Assembly: GCA_038277395.1 (NCBI GenBank)
Contig: CM076191.1
Span: 94,112,822 to 94,176,821 of the forward strand
Direction: 5' to 3'
DNA: 64,000 nucleotides
DNA from: Dryocosmus kuriphilus
Taxonomy: Eukaryota; Arthropoda; Insecta; Hymenoptera; Cynipidae
Shown piece by piece: positions 32,544-43,779 of the stretch; positions within the stretch are counted from its first letter, which is position 1, and each line of letters begins with the position of its first letter. The position numbers and the translations under genes were made by a program. The notes below the pieces were generated by a model. It worked only from the letters and a program-made list of their open reading frames with translations, did no database searches and was not told the DNA's origin.

Positions 32544-32866
32544 GGGACATCAGCGTCCCGCTGAGATAAAATTTTTATTTTTATTTTTTTTATTTATTTC
32601 TTTTTTCATCAAGTTTAAGCGATTCAAGCATATAGTTCATAAGATTGTTTTATGTTTAACTTGCAACAAATTAATTATCGAAATTTGTTCAGTGGTTATT
32701 ACTTTGCTTGATCGAATTCTAGGTAAGTACTCGTAATAGACAGATCTTTCTTTTCTCGTGTCTTAAGTTGAGTCTACTGTAATGTTTATGATGAGTAGTC
32801 ATAACAGGGATCTTGAGAGTGTCCCTTAGTCTGCTGGATTCTTCATGTAGCCTGAATTGTATAGTG

Positions 32867-33001
32867 ATGTCATCAGGGGATGCAGAACTCCGCGAGCACG
32901 TCTCCCTTCAGTGTTTAACTGCCATGGGCAGTGGCCACTTCGATTCGTCTGCCGATACCATCATGTTTGAAGAATTTTGTCAACGCCTAGGTTTCCCCTA
33001 A
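32867..33001 (+). CDS. Small antisense ORF a in element D
   Basis: 44 codons from an internal Met (MSSGDAELREHVSLQ...) to a TAA. The same frame opens earlier at 32813. The peptide is acidic with two cysteines and ends EEFCQRLGFP. It runs opposite to the retroviral genes, 337 bp inside the 3' LTR. I recognise no family. It could be a first exon of the antisense gene downstream; a GT-rich site (GGTGAGTG) lies soon after at about 33036. Support is weak on its own and comes mostly from its neighbours. Confidence 0.25.
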   Translation: MSSGDAELREHVSLQCLTAMGSGHFDSSADTIMFEEFCQRLGFP

Positions 33002-33041
33002 CCTTGATGTAGGGCGACGGAGTGGCCTGTCATTCTGGTGA

Positions 33042-33617
33042 GTGTTGAATATTCTTTTGCTGATTCTCTCTTCATTTTTCGTTATATTAAGTGAGTGCTT
33101 TGTGGATTCCTTTAGTGTTTCTCTTGGTCTAGTGATGACTTCTTCGGCTGCGTCTGATGATTTGTTCTGGGAGTTACTAAGAGGGTTCGATGATGAAATT
33201 GACAGATCTGCCGCGAGTGACTCTTTGTGCGAGGATGATTTAGTCCGTGATTTGTCGGAATCCGTAGTGTGTGATTTTGATCTGTCTCTTTTTTATTCAA
33301 TCGTGGAACCACCCGCCACTCAATTAGTGCAAGTTGATAGTGTTAAACTTAGAATCTCGAACATTGAAGATGCATTGGGAGTTTATCAACTTGCTTTGTG
33401 GAGAGTTCTTCCTTTAAAGGCCGTGAGTATGGCAGTATCTTTGTGTCGCGATGCTCTGAATATTCCTGTGACAGAATCTGACTTTAAGGTAGTTCGTCGA
33501 TTAGATCCTAGACGTAAAGGGGTTTTATTACGTGTTTCTTCGCTCGAACTGAAAAATGCAATATTATCTAATGCGGAACAGTTTAGAATTAGAGGATTCC
33601 ACGTAGATATGGCATAG
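33042..33617 (+). CDS. Antisense ORF b in element D, possible FP/L1-ORF1-like domain
   Basis: 191 codons from the first Met, or 160 from the more likely start at 33135 (MTSSAASDDLFWELLRGF). The first third is acidic and Ser-rich. The last third reads MAVSLCRDALNIPVTESDF, then RRLDPRRKGVLLRVSS, then RIRGFHVD. This pattern (xCxxLxI-x-D-VxRL, then G-x-LLV-F, then a short helix and RG) resembles the C-terminal RNA-binding-like domain of LINE ORF1 and baculovirus FP-type proteins. It is opposite in sense to gag, pol and env. No stop interrupts it. The start at 33042 would add a hydrophobic stretch. It may splice into the exons that follow. Confidence 0.45.
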   Translation: MLNILLLILSSFFVILSECFVDSFSVSLGLVMTSSAASDDLFWELLRGFDDEIDRSAASDSLCEDDLVRDLSESVVCDFDLSLFYSIVEPPATQLVQVDSVKLRISNIEDALGVYQLALWRVLPLKAVSMAVSLCRDALNIPVTESDFKVVRRLDPRRKGVLLRVSSLELKNAILSNAEQFRIRGFHVDMA

Positions 33618-33703
33618 TGTGTGTTCAGTTTTATATTATCTGATTATGCTGTTTTATCCTAACTTTAGAGGATTTTATTTTTAATTTTATCCTGATTCCT
33701 TAG

Positions 33704-34433
33704 GTGGGAGTTCAGTGTCAACGCGCCCTCGTCGCCTATCCTTATCTGCCTTTCTTTTGTGGCTTCTGGTGTTGTGTTCGGGGCTGGCACATTGGTCGTC
33801 GTCGCCCAGCGTGTTGTTGGAAGATGTAGTCCAAGGCGGCGCGTATGTTGCTGAGTCAACTAAAGGTACGACGAGAGGTAGAGTGACACGGAGAGGTCGA
33901 TGAAGGCCCAGGAAGTCTGCCGTTTTATCTCATTCTAGGCATGCGTCATCTGAGTCGAGACTCGAAACCTTCCGGTACACTCAGCAGATCAGCGACCTTG
34001 TTATGACACACTTATCTGCGAGCGAGGATTCCAGCTCCCGATCTTGCACTCACGTGCAAGGTGATTCATCTGTTTGTCTTGGGGTACGTCTTCTGTATTA
34101 TTCTTATCCTTATCTCTCTTATCCTGGTTTTCGTACCTTTTTGCATTGTTTATTCTTGTGTGTTCCTTTTTTTTAGTCAGGAGGGAACGAACTTTCGGTT
34201 TTGTTATTGCGGCCGTTTCATCCGAATGAATTTCTCCACACGCAGATGCAAATGCGGAACAGAGCATAACGATCCTGGAGGTAACAGTTAAATTTCATTT
34301 GATATATAGATATTAGGTTCAAAAATCGGCTTTCGGCTAACTGTTTCTTTTTTGTCTTTTTTTAGTTCCTAAGATTGAGGAGGTATTTGTTTGCGACCAT
34401 CTGGAGAATGGGGAACTCGACGAAGATGTTTAG
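33704..34433 (+). pseudogene. Antisense spliced zinc-module gene in element D
   Basis: Block 1 (33704-34060) follows a CCTTAG acceptor; it is Arg/Ser-rich (TRGRVTRRGR, then RPRKSAVLSHSRH after one in-frame TGA at 33901-33903) and reads towards SASEDSSSRSCTHV. Block 2 (34177-34280, 104 nt, acceptor TTTTAG, donor GTAACA) encodes FRFCYCGRFIRM and RRCKCGTEHND. Block 3 (34366-34433, acceptor TTTTTAG) encodes VPKIEEVFVCDHLENG and a TAG stop. Introns are 116 and 85 nt. Block 2 has the same length, phase and cysteine layout (CxC-x-RF-...-RCxCG) as the stand-alone copy at 11654-11757. Joining block 1 to block 2 keeps the homologous frame only with a 1-nt slip, so this copy may be broken. Function unknown; possibly nuclear, given the basic stretch. 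Confidence 0.55.
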
Positions 34434-35451
34434 TGTAGTTGTCTGCTTTCGTGTAAAATTTATATTCATGTATAATAATTCCAATTTTTAATGAATTAAA
34501 CTGTGTGTAATCTAAAAATTATTGCCGGACCGATGACACTGGGACACTTACTGATTCTGGAATCATTAGTTCTTTCAAATTATTTTCTACCCAATGTTAC
34601 TGGTCCACATCTATGTTTTTTTTCATTTATGATTGGTCCTAACTTTTAATTTTGATTGACATAGTTTACTTAGCTAGGTAAATTCCTCAATTCGATCGTC
34701 TCTATTCAAATTAAAACTCATACTTCACTCTCATTGTATTACTTTATGCACAAAATTCATTTTTCATATAATTTGGCCATTTATGTTTGACCTTATTGGA
34801 AACTTTATGTAAAATGTTATTAAATTTCCAAAAAAAAAAAAAACGCCTAGAATTTGAACCTCCAGCCATACCCTCTCTATATTATCTTGTAAATTCAATA
34901 CGTTGTAATGCAGCGAAGGCATAACTAGAACTTCGAATTTCTGTAATTACGTAAAATAAGGTAGTTGCTTGTTATAATTTTTCTTAACTGGTTAGTACTA
35001 TTTTTGGTATGGTTTGAAATTTATGAAATCCAGGGATTCTAGAGCATTAGAGTACTTCCCTGTTTCTCCATCTTGGGAAAGTTAGTTTTATTCAAAATTT
35101 CAAATTCATGCTGATCAATTATTTGACCTTAAATCTTAAACTCCTGAGATATTCACAAATTTCCCAAGAATTTATCTTGACCATAGTCGAGATTCAGGAC
35201 TGAATACTTGTGTGTTAGGGCGTTTGAATCTTTCTTTTAGGAATTTATATGCGGTTAATATGCATTTTCACGCCCGAAAACTTCAATGACCCGATTCATT
35301 TATAGTTTCGTCCAAAATTCACTAATACTCAATATGAATCTCTTTTAGCTATATAAAGTGATCCTTTACCTTATTGTTAATTATTATTATATGTATTTAT
35401 ATTTATAATATTATATATATAATTATATTATATATTTTATATGTATATACA

Positions 35452-35489
<38 letters not shown>

Positions 35490-36079
35490 CAGTGGTCATT
35501 TGTTACTGCGGTTTTCCTCTTCTCCATCTTGTCGGTTAGCCTTATCTTCGTAGTGATAAGAGTGCTTGTCGCTTCGGCCATAATGGAATAGGCGTCATTG
35601 TCGTAAGCGTTAGATAAGAGTGCTCGTTGTGGCTGCCATAATGAACTGTGATCCAATGGTGTACAGTGATTATGTTGCAGGTGTGGTCTTGATAGATTAG
35701 ATTACTCTTATCTGTGAGGCGACCATGCTGGGTTCAATTATGGCTTCTTATGTGTTGTCCCGTCAAGTAGCTCCCTCACTTGATGCCGGTGTTGCAGTTA
35801 TTTTATTTGATTTTTCTTTCGGAACGAAAAGGGGAAAAATTCTGGAAAATTTTGAAAATTTGTCTTTCCTTTCCTCCTCTCATAAGATTTTCATCGTCCT
35901 CGATGAACTATGGGTGCTTTTATCGATGTACTTTTATGCAATGCGAACGTTGGTTAGTGGGAATTCCACAATGCTGGTGTCTGGATTCTTTGTTCTTGAT
36001 GTTTTGATTTTCTTTTTTCGTTGCCGTATTGAGGTTCGTTCTTCTCCTTTAATAGTGATTTTATATCTCTCTCTGTAAT
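34434..36079. other. Element D region between antisense gene and env, no clear gene
   Basis: AT-rich sequence with a TTA microsatellite at about 35452-35489. A pair of ~52-bp repeats with GATAAGAGTGCT and GCCATAATG lies at 35555-35660. Open frames (35725-36078 on +, 35934-36185 on -) overlap the likely env tail; the minus frame holds a hydrophobic run (MIIMLFILLYC) that could be the env membrane anchor. Confidence 0.45.
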
Positions 36080-37922
36080 GTCGTGTGTTTTGGTTTTCTT
36101 TCGTGGAGTTAATTTTATACTTGTGGCACGTGTTTATTAATACTTTTCGTGTGCAGTATAATAATATAAATAACATTATTATCATTATTCCGATAGAGGT
36201 TCAAATAATAGTGTGATTTTTCTGTCTATAGTGATGTTGCTGTTCTTCAAATTCCAGTAGTTTCTTCGATTTTTGTTAAAGCTTCTCCCTCTTGTAATTC
36301 GTTCCAATTTTGCGCAGGTTGTCTTTGTAGGGTTTGCTCTTGTAACGGTGAGAATTTTGAAAAATTCGCCATTGTTGGAGATATTTTGGTTAAATTTAGG
36401 GAAAAATCTGGTATATATACACATTCTTCAGTTTTGCTCAACAATGTGATCCCAGTTAAGGTGGTATTTTCTGATTTTACTGTGCATCCATTTCCTATTC
36501 GTAGTAATACTGATTCATTTATGTATCCTCTTTCAGATTTTCCTTTTAGACAAGTGATGCTTATGAGTTGATTTTCATTCGTTGAAAACAACCAGGCTTG
36601 AAGTGAAGGTATTTGTGTCCAGAATGTTTCATCGTGTAAGTTAATTCTTATATCGCACCTCGAAAAGATTTCCGCAGAGTGTTTGAGTAACAATTGAGTT
36701 TCACAAATTGGATTAGTTGCAGTTGAATATATAGGTTGGTTCGACTTGCAAATAATATAATTTATGGTTCTTATGCATGAATTATGATATTCCAGATTCG
36801 ATAAAAAGTAATTTTGATCATCAACTGATAATGCGATATATGGTTCTTTTGGCAATATATAGGCTGCTCCTGTAATATTTTCGATTAGTTTTTGATGCAC
36901 TGGATAGGGATGCATTTTATATAATTGATATTTTGTTCTCTCCAATAAGGGTATGTCGATGGACAATAACAATCTTCCTGAGTGATAAGCTATATCTGCC
37001 TTTCCTATTTCGTGCAGACTTTCAGCTCTGGCGTATGCACTTGGAATAGGAAATTCTTGGGCACTTGCGTCGTTATGAATGTCTGTAATAATTTCTTGAA
37101 GTTGAATATTGGTGATCAATGATGGGTGGATTTTTCTCAGCCTGGCACTTATTACTATATCAGTAAAATGTGATATTGTGTCCAGCAAATGATTAAAATT
37201 TTCCTCCATATGAGCTGTCCACTGTCTTAGATAAATTTGGTATAAAAGGTCATTTATAGATTTCTCTTGTGTCTGAGAATTTTTGATAGTATTATTTAAT
37301 AAATTTTGGATTAATTTGATTTCAGCTGTTCTCCAATTTATTTCGTTATGAATATCTTGAATTTCGCCCCCAACTACATGGGTTTGTTGTTTTAAAATTT
37401 TACTTAGATTATCTTGTCTGTAGTAAATTTCGTTGATAGAATTTGTGTATTTTTCACCGTCTTCTGTAGTCATGAGCCCAACTATAGGTCCTAGAACAGA
37501 TCCTATGAACCCTAACATTGGAACTCTGCGTTTTTGCATAGTCCTGGATTGTGTGTTAGCTTCAGGTTTATAGCTCTTTATTTCTGAGGTATTCGCTGTA
37601 GTTCATCATATTTTGTTTTAATTTTGTCAAGCTTCCTTGTCAGGGTGTCCAATTCCACTTCGTGACGGCAGTCCTCCTTTCTTAACTTTTGGAGACAGCT
37701 TCTATAATTTTCACGGATGTCGTTTTGGATTGCATCAAAATGGAGATTTTGACTGAAGTTTCCGATGTCCAAAAATATCAAGATCCTCCAGTAAGTTCGA
37801 GTGAGTCTCATCGGTTCCAATTTTTGGTAGAATATTCCTGAATTCATTTCTAGGGGCTGGATTTCCTACTGCGATTGACTTCCTAGGACAATAGGGAGTG
37901 AAAGAAATAAAATCCACTCCAT
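36080..37922 (-). pseudogene. Element D envelope fusion protein (env), broken
   Basis: A hydrophobic signal-peptide-like start lies at about 37922. The main open part (37539-36247, 430 codons) has a basic dibasic cluster resembling a furin site followed by a Gly/Leu-rich fusion-peptide-like stretch, heptad-like coiled coil, many Cys and N-glycosylation sites. This is the layout of insect errantivirus and baculovirus F-type Env, the protein that would mediate membrane fusion. Breaks: a stop shortly after the signal peptide, a frameshift between the N-terminal part (37847-37578) and the fusion part, and another near the C-terminus before the putative anchor. In this state it cannot yield a full Env. 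Confidence 0.75.
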
Positions 37923-38265
37923 GCTAATGGACTGATCTGCTTCATCTATACATAGAAAATTATCTTAGAAAGAGTTTCAAAATTCGTGGTAGCCTTTCAG
38001 AAAGGGGAAGGGTCGAAGGCAACCTCCAATTCCTCTTCCTTCTTTTTTTTGTTTTTTTTTGTTTTTGTTTTTATTACTTCCTTTTATTTTCTCTTCGTCT
38101 TTCTTAAAAGGCAATTTTATTACAATCTATACAAAGGTTCACGGTTATATGTAGTAATTTTATACAATCTAGATTTATACAAAATTTAGATTATAATAGT
38201 CCCCTTATATATAATTACATAAAATTTCTTGGTGGATTTGAAATTCTTGTTTTCCTCATTCTTCT

Positions 38266-38793
38266 TTAATTTTCGATACCCTGCTCTCGAAGGCGTTTAT
38301 TTCTTTTAACTTTTTTATCATAATCTTTTAGGGCATGTCCACTGAAGCAACAATACTCGCAAAAATTCCCCCATTTGTACAGCTTTATGAGTACTTTAGA
38401 GTCATTGTCGAGATTGGTAACACACGTGTCCTCGTTGTTGTTATTAGTATACCTTTCTTCACTAAAGAAATAAACCTCCTCAAGATCTTGCATGATTTTT
38501 CTAGCTGCAGAATGCTCTCCTGCTTTGATTTTTGACTCATGATTGCTGTATTGAATAAATATGTTTCCACGCTTTTCATCCTTCGTTACGCATTTCACCA
38601 CCAAGCTCCTCTTATGTGGGGGGCCCGTGACTCTATGCAGGATGAAAAGCGGCTTTGTCAGGTCGTATTCGGCCGTCAATTCCTCCAAAGGTCCTTTCGC
38701 GAATTTTAATTCAGTAGTGTTTCCTTTTGGTCGCAGGGTCGAAGCGACGACCTCTCCCTTAGGGAATCTAGTCGTGATTATTGATCCTTCCAT
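38266..38793 (-). CDS. Element D accessory ORF between integrase and env
   Basis: An intact 175-codon frame starting MEGSIITTRFPKGEVVAS, 40 nt after the integrase stop. The N-terminal 120 residues are mixed alpha/beta-like with no motif I recognise. The C-terminus reads NFCEYCCFSGHALKDY and then a strongly basic tail (KKVKRNKRLREQ). This resembles a CCHC zinc knuckle (Cx2Cx4Hx4C) with the last Cys replaced by Tyr. Errantiviruses usually go straight from pol to env, so this is an extra gene. A nucleic-acid-binding role is possible but unproven; a displaced nucleocapsid module is another option, because the gag of this element lacks an obvious knuckle. Confidence 0.6.
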   Translation of the reverse strand: MEGSIITTRFPKGEVVASTLRPKGNTTELKFAKGPLEELTAEYDLTKPLFILHRVTGPPHKRSLVVKCVTKDEKRGNIFIQYSNHESKIKAGEHSAARKIMQDLEEVYFFSEERYTNNNNEDTCVTNLDNDSKVLIKLYKWGNFCEYCCFSGHALKDYDKKVKRNKRLREQGIEN

Positions 38794-38832
38794 TCTGTAA
38801 TTTTAAAATTGTGTTAATAAAATTTGCAATTC

Positions 38833-40033
38833 TTATTCGTAGGCAATTTTTAACTTGTCTACATGTTTTTGAAAACGTCTTCCGTCAGTGGTTTCTAAGA
38901 TTGCAGTATATTTGTCTAGTAAGTCTGTGATTGTGTAAGGGCCATGACTTTTATTATCGAGTTTATTAAATTTTGTTTCTTTTGTTACATAAACTTTGTC
39001 TCCTACTTTTCCATGGAAGGTGTTTAATTTTCGGTCGTAGAGAGTTTTGGATTTTTGCTTTGCATGAATTAGATTTTTCGCTGCTATATCTTTGGCTTCT
39101 GATAGTCGCGTTATTAACTCTTTAAGGTAGGAACCGTAAGTTTGCAGTTTTTCTTCCGTTGGAAATGAACTGGGTGTGCGCGCAATCTTTCCGGATACTA
39201 ATTCAAAAGGGGTGAATTTTGTTGCTTCGCGTATTGACGTTTTGTAGGAAAACATTAAAAATGGTAACAATTTATCCCAATCATCATAGTAATCGACATA
39301 AGATCTGATATAATCAACTAACACAGCATGACTTCTTTCCAAGGAGCCATTTGACTGAGGTCGATAACCTGATGTCGTAATTTTTTTGATTCCAAATATT
39401 TTGGACAGACTCGCGAGAAGGTTTCCTATGAAGGCGCTTCCTCGGTCGATCAATATGGTTTTTGGAGCGCCATATAGTGAAATTAAATTTTTGGCTATAG
39501 CGTGTGCGATAGTAATAGCTGTAATGTCAGGTAGATTGCAACTGCTGTACAATACTTAGTTAGATTGTCCTGCATAGTCAGGATATGTCTATTTCCATCA
39601 GTAGTGATGGGAGAGGTCCTACTGTATCAAGGGATACCTTTTCGAACGCATCTAACGGTGTATCTGTCATGATCATGGGTTCGTGGGTCCTTGCCCGTAT
39701 TATTTTTTGTTCTTGACATGTTTTACATTTTCTGACGAATTAAGTAACTTGTTCTTTCATTTCTGGCCACATGTATCGTTCGCATATTCTTCCGTATGTT
39801 TTATTGCATCCCTTATGACCTCCTACCTTACTTTGATGATTCTCGATTATTACCTCTTCCCTATATTTCTCAGGGAGTATACACACACTTTCATAGCACA
39901 TATTTATCTTAATGCCACTCTTTCCAAAAGCTTCTCTCAATATATTCAGAAATCTGCCTTCAGGCATTGATTCAGTCAAGTCCCCTTGTTTTGAGATTCT
40001 GAAACTTTTAACATTTTCTCTTGCTAGAGCCAC
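38833..40033 (-). pseudogene. Element D integrase, near-complete but split
   Basis: The frame 40033-39740 carries the zinc domain (ENHQSKVGGHKGCNKTYGRI); the second Cys pair (CKTCQEQ) and the first catalytic Asp (SLDTVGPLP) follow in other frames around 39600-39720. The frame 39552-38833 has the second Asp (ILIDRGSAFIGN) and the Glu (GSLERSHAVLVDYI), then a C-terminal GPYTITDLLDKY module. So D, D and E are all present. The break between 39553 and 39739 contains at least one stop and a frameshift. Confidence 0.85.
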
Positions 40034-40211
40034 TTTCAGATTGTGTAGTCCGATTCTTAAATTTTCCTTTTGTAGTTCGTCAAAGTGATTTTTTTTTTAT
40101 AATGACAGTATAGATTTTATCATTCCCTCGAGGAGTCACCAGGACTTGGCCTAGTTTAGGACATTGTCTTTTTATTTCTCTTGGGTCAATTGCCTTTATG
40201 TCTATCAATAG

Positions 40212-41681
40212 TCACACTATAGGGGTGTTGAATTCACTATCTTCTGAAATAAAATGAACATAATTTCCCCCTAGGTAGGTTAGGTTATTTCTGGAACTCT
40301 GTATTTTAGATTTCTTTTCGGCTTGCAAGAACTGCGTAATTTCTTCAGGCGCTAGTTCTGGGACGACAGTGATGTGTGTATGCGTATGGTCGGCCCGTGG
40401 TCTAATTACTTTTGAAACGAGAGTAGAATCTGTGTCCAGTGAATCCGTTTTCACTTGACTCGATTCTTGATTATCGTCGAATTTCGTGGTTATTAGGTCT
40501 TTCCCTTGATCAGTTTCTTTGATCATTTATTGAAAAGGGGTTGATAACCCTTGTGGTAATCCGTAATCCGATTGACGTATTGAAGATGGAACAACCGGTG
40601 TAGAGGGAGTTTGTGGATGATCAGCGAATGTCACGCTTTTTCGAGTCCTTGTTTCTGGATAAATCTCCTTAGGAGGAGAAACCTCGTCCTGTAAACAGGA
40701 TTCTGAGCTGTGACGTTCTTCCTTAGCTATTAATTCTTCTAATTGGGATTTTCTCAATTCCTCTTCTGCTTTGTGTATCTTGGGATATATCCTTTTGACG
40801 AATTCTGTTTCGCTGTCAGGCTCTAGTTCTTCTATTGCGTGAAGGACCTCTGGATCCTCTTCTCCTTCTGATATTGCCGTGACTTCACGTGATTTATTTC
40901 TTCCTTCTGCCATTGCTTCCTCCACCCAGTCTTTATGAGTTATCAACGATTCATTAAAACGAGAAAAAGAATTCGATAATTCTTTTCTGGTCATTCTTGA
41001 TTGGCTTGTTTCCTTGCCTTCTTCGTCTGATGTACTTTCTTCACTATCACTTTGTGGAGGGCTTATAACTATAACGTTCCCTTTTTCTTCTTGATCTATT
41101 CGTTCTTCTTGAATTTCTTCTTCCTGAAATAATTCCTGAAAATTTCCAGTAGCTGTTGCTGGTGCGCTTTTTGGTGTATAAAGTGGCGGGAATTCTGCCA
41201 AGGGTACTTCCAAACTAGGTAAGGTACTTCTGCTTTTCCGGAGTATGAGAGGTACAGGTTTTTCTATCTCAGTTGAACTATTTTCTGGATCTGAGCTGGT
41301 CTCTTGATAGTTGGGCCGCGTTTTCTTTTCTTCCATTCTCCGACGGAGTAGTCGTTTACTTATAGTGCTTTGATTCAAGTTGCTGGTTGACTCACTAGAT
41401 GAAGACTGTGTTCGGCTTTCCACATGAAACTTGGGAATTCTTGATTTTAATATTCCTAAAGTGGATGTTTTAGAAGCGGGGTCTTTAGCTAGTGTCTTTT
41501 CTCTTGCAATTATTGTGGGTTTATTTATTTTCTGATTGATCTTAGTTGGCACCTTTTTTTTAACTTGTTGAGTATGCATTGGAAGCAATCTGGGTGAGTC
41601 CTCATTTTTCTTGATTATACTTTCGTTTGAGGGATTTTCCGCCATAGGATTCCGGGAAAGTGCATCGGCATTGGTGTTCAA
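40212..41681 (-). CDS. Element D long charged linker between RNase H and integrase
   Basis: Two consecutive frames (41681-40527, 384 codons; 40526-40212, 104 codons) follow RNase H. The first begins NTNADALSRNPMAEN, the normal end of gypsy RNase H, and then becomes a long Ser/Glu/Lys/Pro-rich, probably disordered stretch (for example SSESTSNLNQSTISKRL and QSDSEESTSDEEGKE). The second has EITQFLQAEKKSKIQ. Most gypsy elements have only a short tether here. The extension is open over its whole length apart from the stop at 40527, which suggests it was maintained. No fold is recognised. It may be part of the pol polyprotein or an inserted gene. Confidence 0.6.
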
Positions 41682-41693
41682 CTTCCCAGGCTT

Positions 41694-43731
41694 TTACTTA
41701 AAAGTATACTCATAGTCTCTTAATTTTAATCGCCATCGAATCAATCTTTGACCAGGATCCTTTACGGTATCTATCCACCTTAAAGGTTCATGGTCGCTAA
41801 GCAGTGTGAACGCTCTTCCATAGATGTATGGACGATACTGGTGTACTGCATATAGAACGGCTAAACACTCCTTTTCCGTAGTGAAATAGTTGCACTCTGC
41901 ATTGTTCAAGACGTGGGAGAAATATGAAATTGGAAGATCTATCCCATCCTTTTCTTGGTTCAGCACTGCACCAATTGCATATCCAGAGGCGTCAGTAGTT
42001 ATAGTAAAAGGCTCATTGTAATCTGGGTATTGTAGAATAGGGCCTTCGCATAAGGCCTGTCTTAAATCTTTAAAACTTTCTTCCGCTTCATCACTCCACT
42101 CGAAAGGTGTTTCTTTCTTCAATAGGTTTGTTAAAGGTTTCGATCTAGCCGCGAAGTCCTTGATGAATTTCCGATAATATCCTACTAATCGTAGAAATTG
42201 TTTTATATTCTTAGGATTTTTGGATTTAGGGAATCTTCCAACTGCCTCAATCTTTTTAGAATCAGGCTTCGCTCCTTCTTCACTGATGACATGTCCCAAA
42301 TAAGTTATTTCCTTGAAAAAGAATTCGCATTTGTCGGGTTATAATGAAGGGTTGGCTTCTCTTAGTCGGTTGAGAAGGCGTCTTACCTTTTTCTCATGAT
42401 CTTCAAGGGTTTTGGCGTAAACCAGTATATCGTCCAGGTAAATGAACAACTCCTCACCTTGCAATCCCAAAAGCACTTGGTCCATTAATCGTTGGAATGT
42501 TGCAGGGGATGATTTCAACCCCATAGGCATCCTGATGTACTCATAGTGTCCATTTAAGAAGGAGAAGGCAGTTTTTGGTCTATCTCTAGGATCTAATTCT
42601 ATTTGGTGAAATCCGCTCGCCAAATCAAAAACTGTGAAGTATTGTGCCTTTCCTAAATGATCCAAAATTTCGGATATATTTGGCAGTGGATACGCATCGC
42701 CGATTGTTTTTTCATTTAAAAGTCGATAGTCTATCACTATCCTATATTTCCTTTTCCCAGTATGATCCAACTTCTTTGGAATTATTAACATGGGAGAGTT
42801 GTAAGGGGAATTGGAATGTCCTATTGCCCCTTCAGTGTGCATTTTGTCTAGCACAAGTTTTCCTTCCTCCTTTTGTGAAGGAGAAAACCGATAAGGACGG
42901 ACATGAACGAGAATGTCATCCTTTACATGTATCCTATAATGGACTAAGTGCGTAGGATGTAATCGTTTCCATGGTAGGTAGAAGACATCCGGATATTCTT
43001 CGACTATCTTGAGTACATGTTCCTTTTCTTCTTCATGAAGGTGTCCTAATTGTAGTTTGTCTAGGATAGCTTCTAGCCTATTTTCGGGTGGTGTGTGATC
43101 TTCATCAGTTGATTCTGCGTCCTTGTCTCCTGGTAGCTTATGATATTCAAAAGGGATGAGTTGCTGCGGGTCTGTTTCCACTTCAAGGTCTTCTTCGGTG
43201 GTGTTATTCGCATAGACATGGCTAACTCCATTGGAATTCGAGACCAAAGCTTCTCCTATTAATAGTCCTTCCCTAGTATTTAACAAGGGTAGGTACCCTT
43301 CCTTCATATCTTTATTTATAATTCGCACCAGAATTACTTGTTTAGTTCTAGCTTTGATTTTAATCGTCCCTTTTTCTGTTCCTTTATAATCCTCTATAAG
43401 CTCTTGTGGGTTCTTTGATTCCATGTCGATAAAAGGGATAGACTTCGTTGGTCTAGGGTGGATGACTATTGTATTATGCCAAAAAGAAATCTCAACCCTT
43501 TCTTGGCGAAGATGTTCGCGGCCTAAGATTCCATCCACGTTTATGGGAAAGTCCGATGATAGTACGTGAAATATAGCTACAGAATCTTCTATGACTACTT
43601 TCACCGTACCTATAGTGGATATTCTCACGTGAGTTATCCCCGCTATCTACGGATTCCTCTTCATTGACCATTAGGTCCTCTTCTAAGGAATCTAATTTTA
43701 TTATGTTGACATCGGCTCCTGTATCGATCAA
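41694..43731 (-). pseudogene. Element D protease, reverse transcriptase and RNase H
   Basis: The frame 43731-43492 starts at the protease active site (MIDTGADVNIIK). It shifts to 43628-42339, a 429-codon frame with GILGREHL (second protease loop) and a full RT: YRIVIDYRLLNEKTIGDAYP, FTVFDLASGFHQIELDP, FIYLDDILVYAK (YLDD catalytic box). After a frame change, 42299-41694 has MGHVISEEGAKPD and RLVGYYRKFIKDF (thumb), then RNase H with TTDASGYAIGAVL, TEKECLAVLYAV and LLSDHEPLRWID. All RT and RNase H catalytic motifs are intact; damage is limited to frame changes between them. Confidence 0.9.
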
Positions 43732-43779
43732 GAATGAGGTTTTTGGTTTCGAAAAATCAGGGGATGAGAATTCTACTAC

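Noticed and set aside
42644..42955. Plus-strand open frame in element D
   Set aside because: It is the shadow of the reverse transcriptase on the minus strand.
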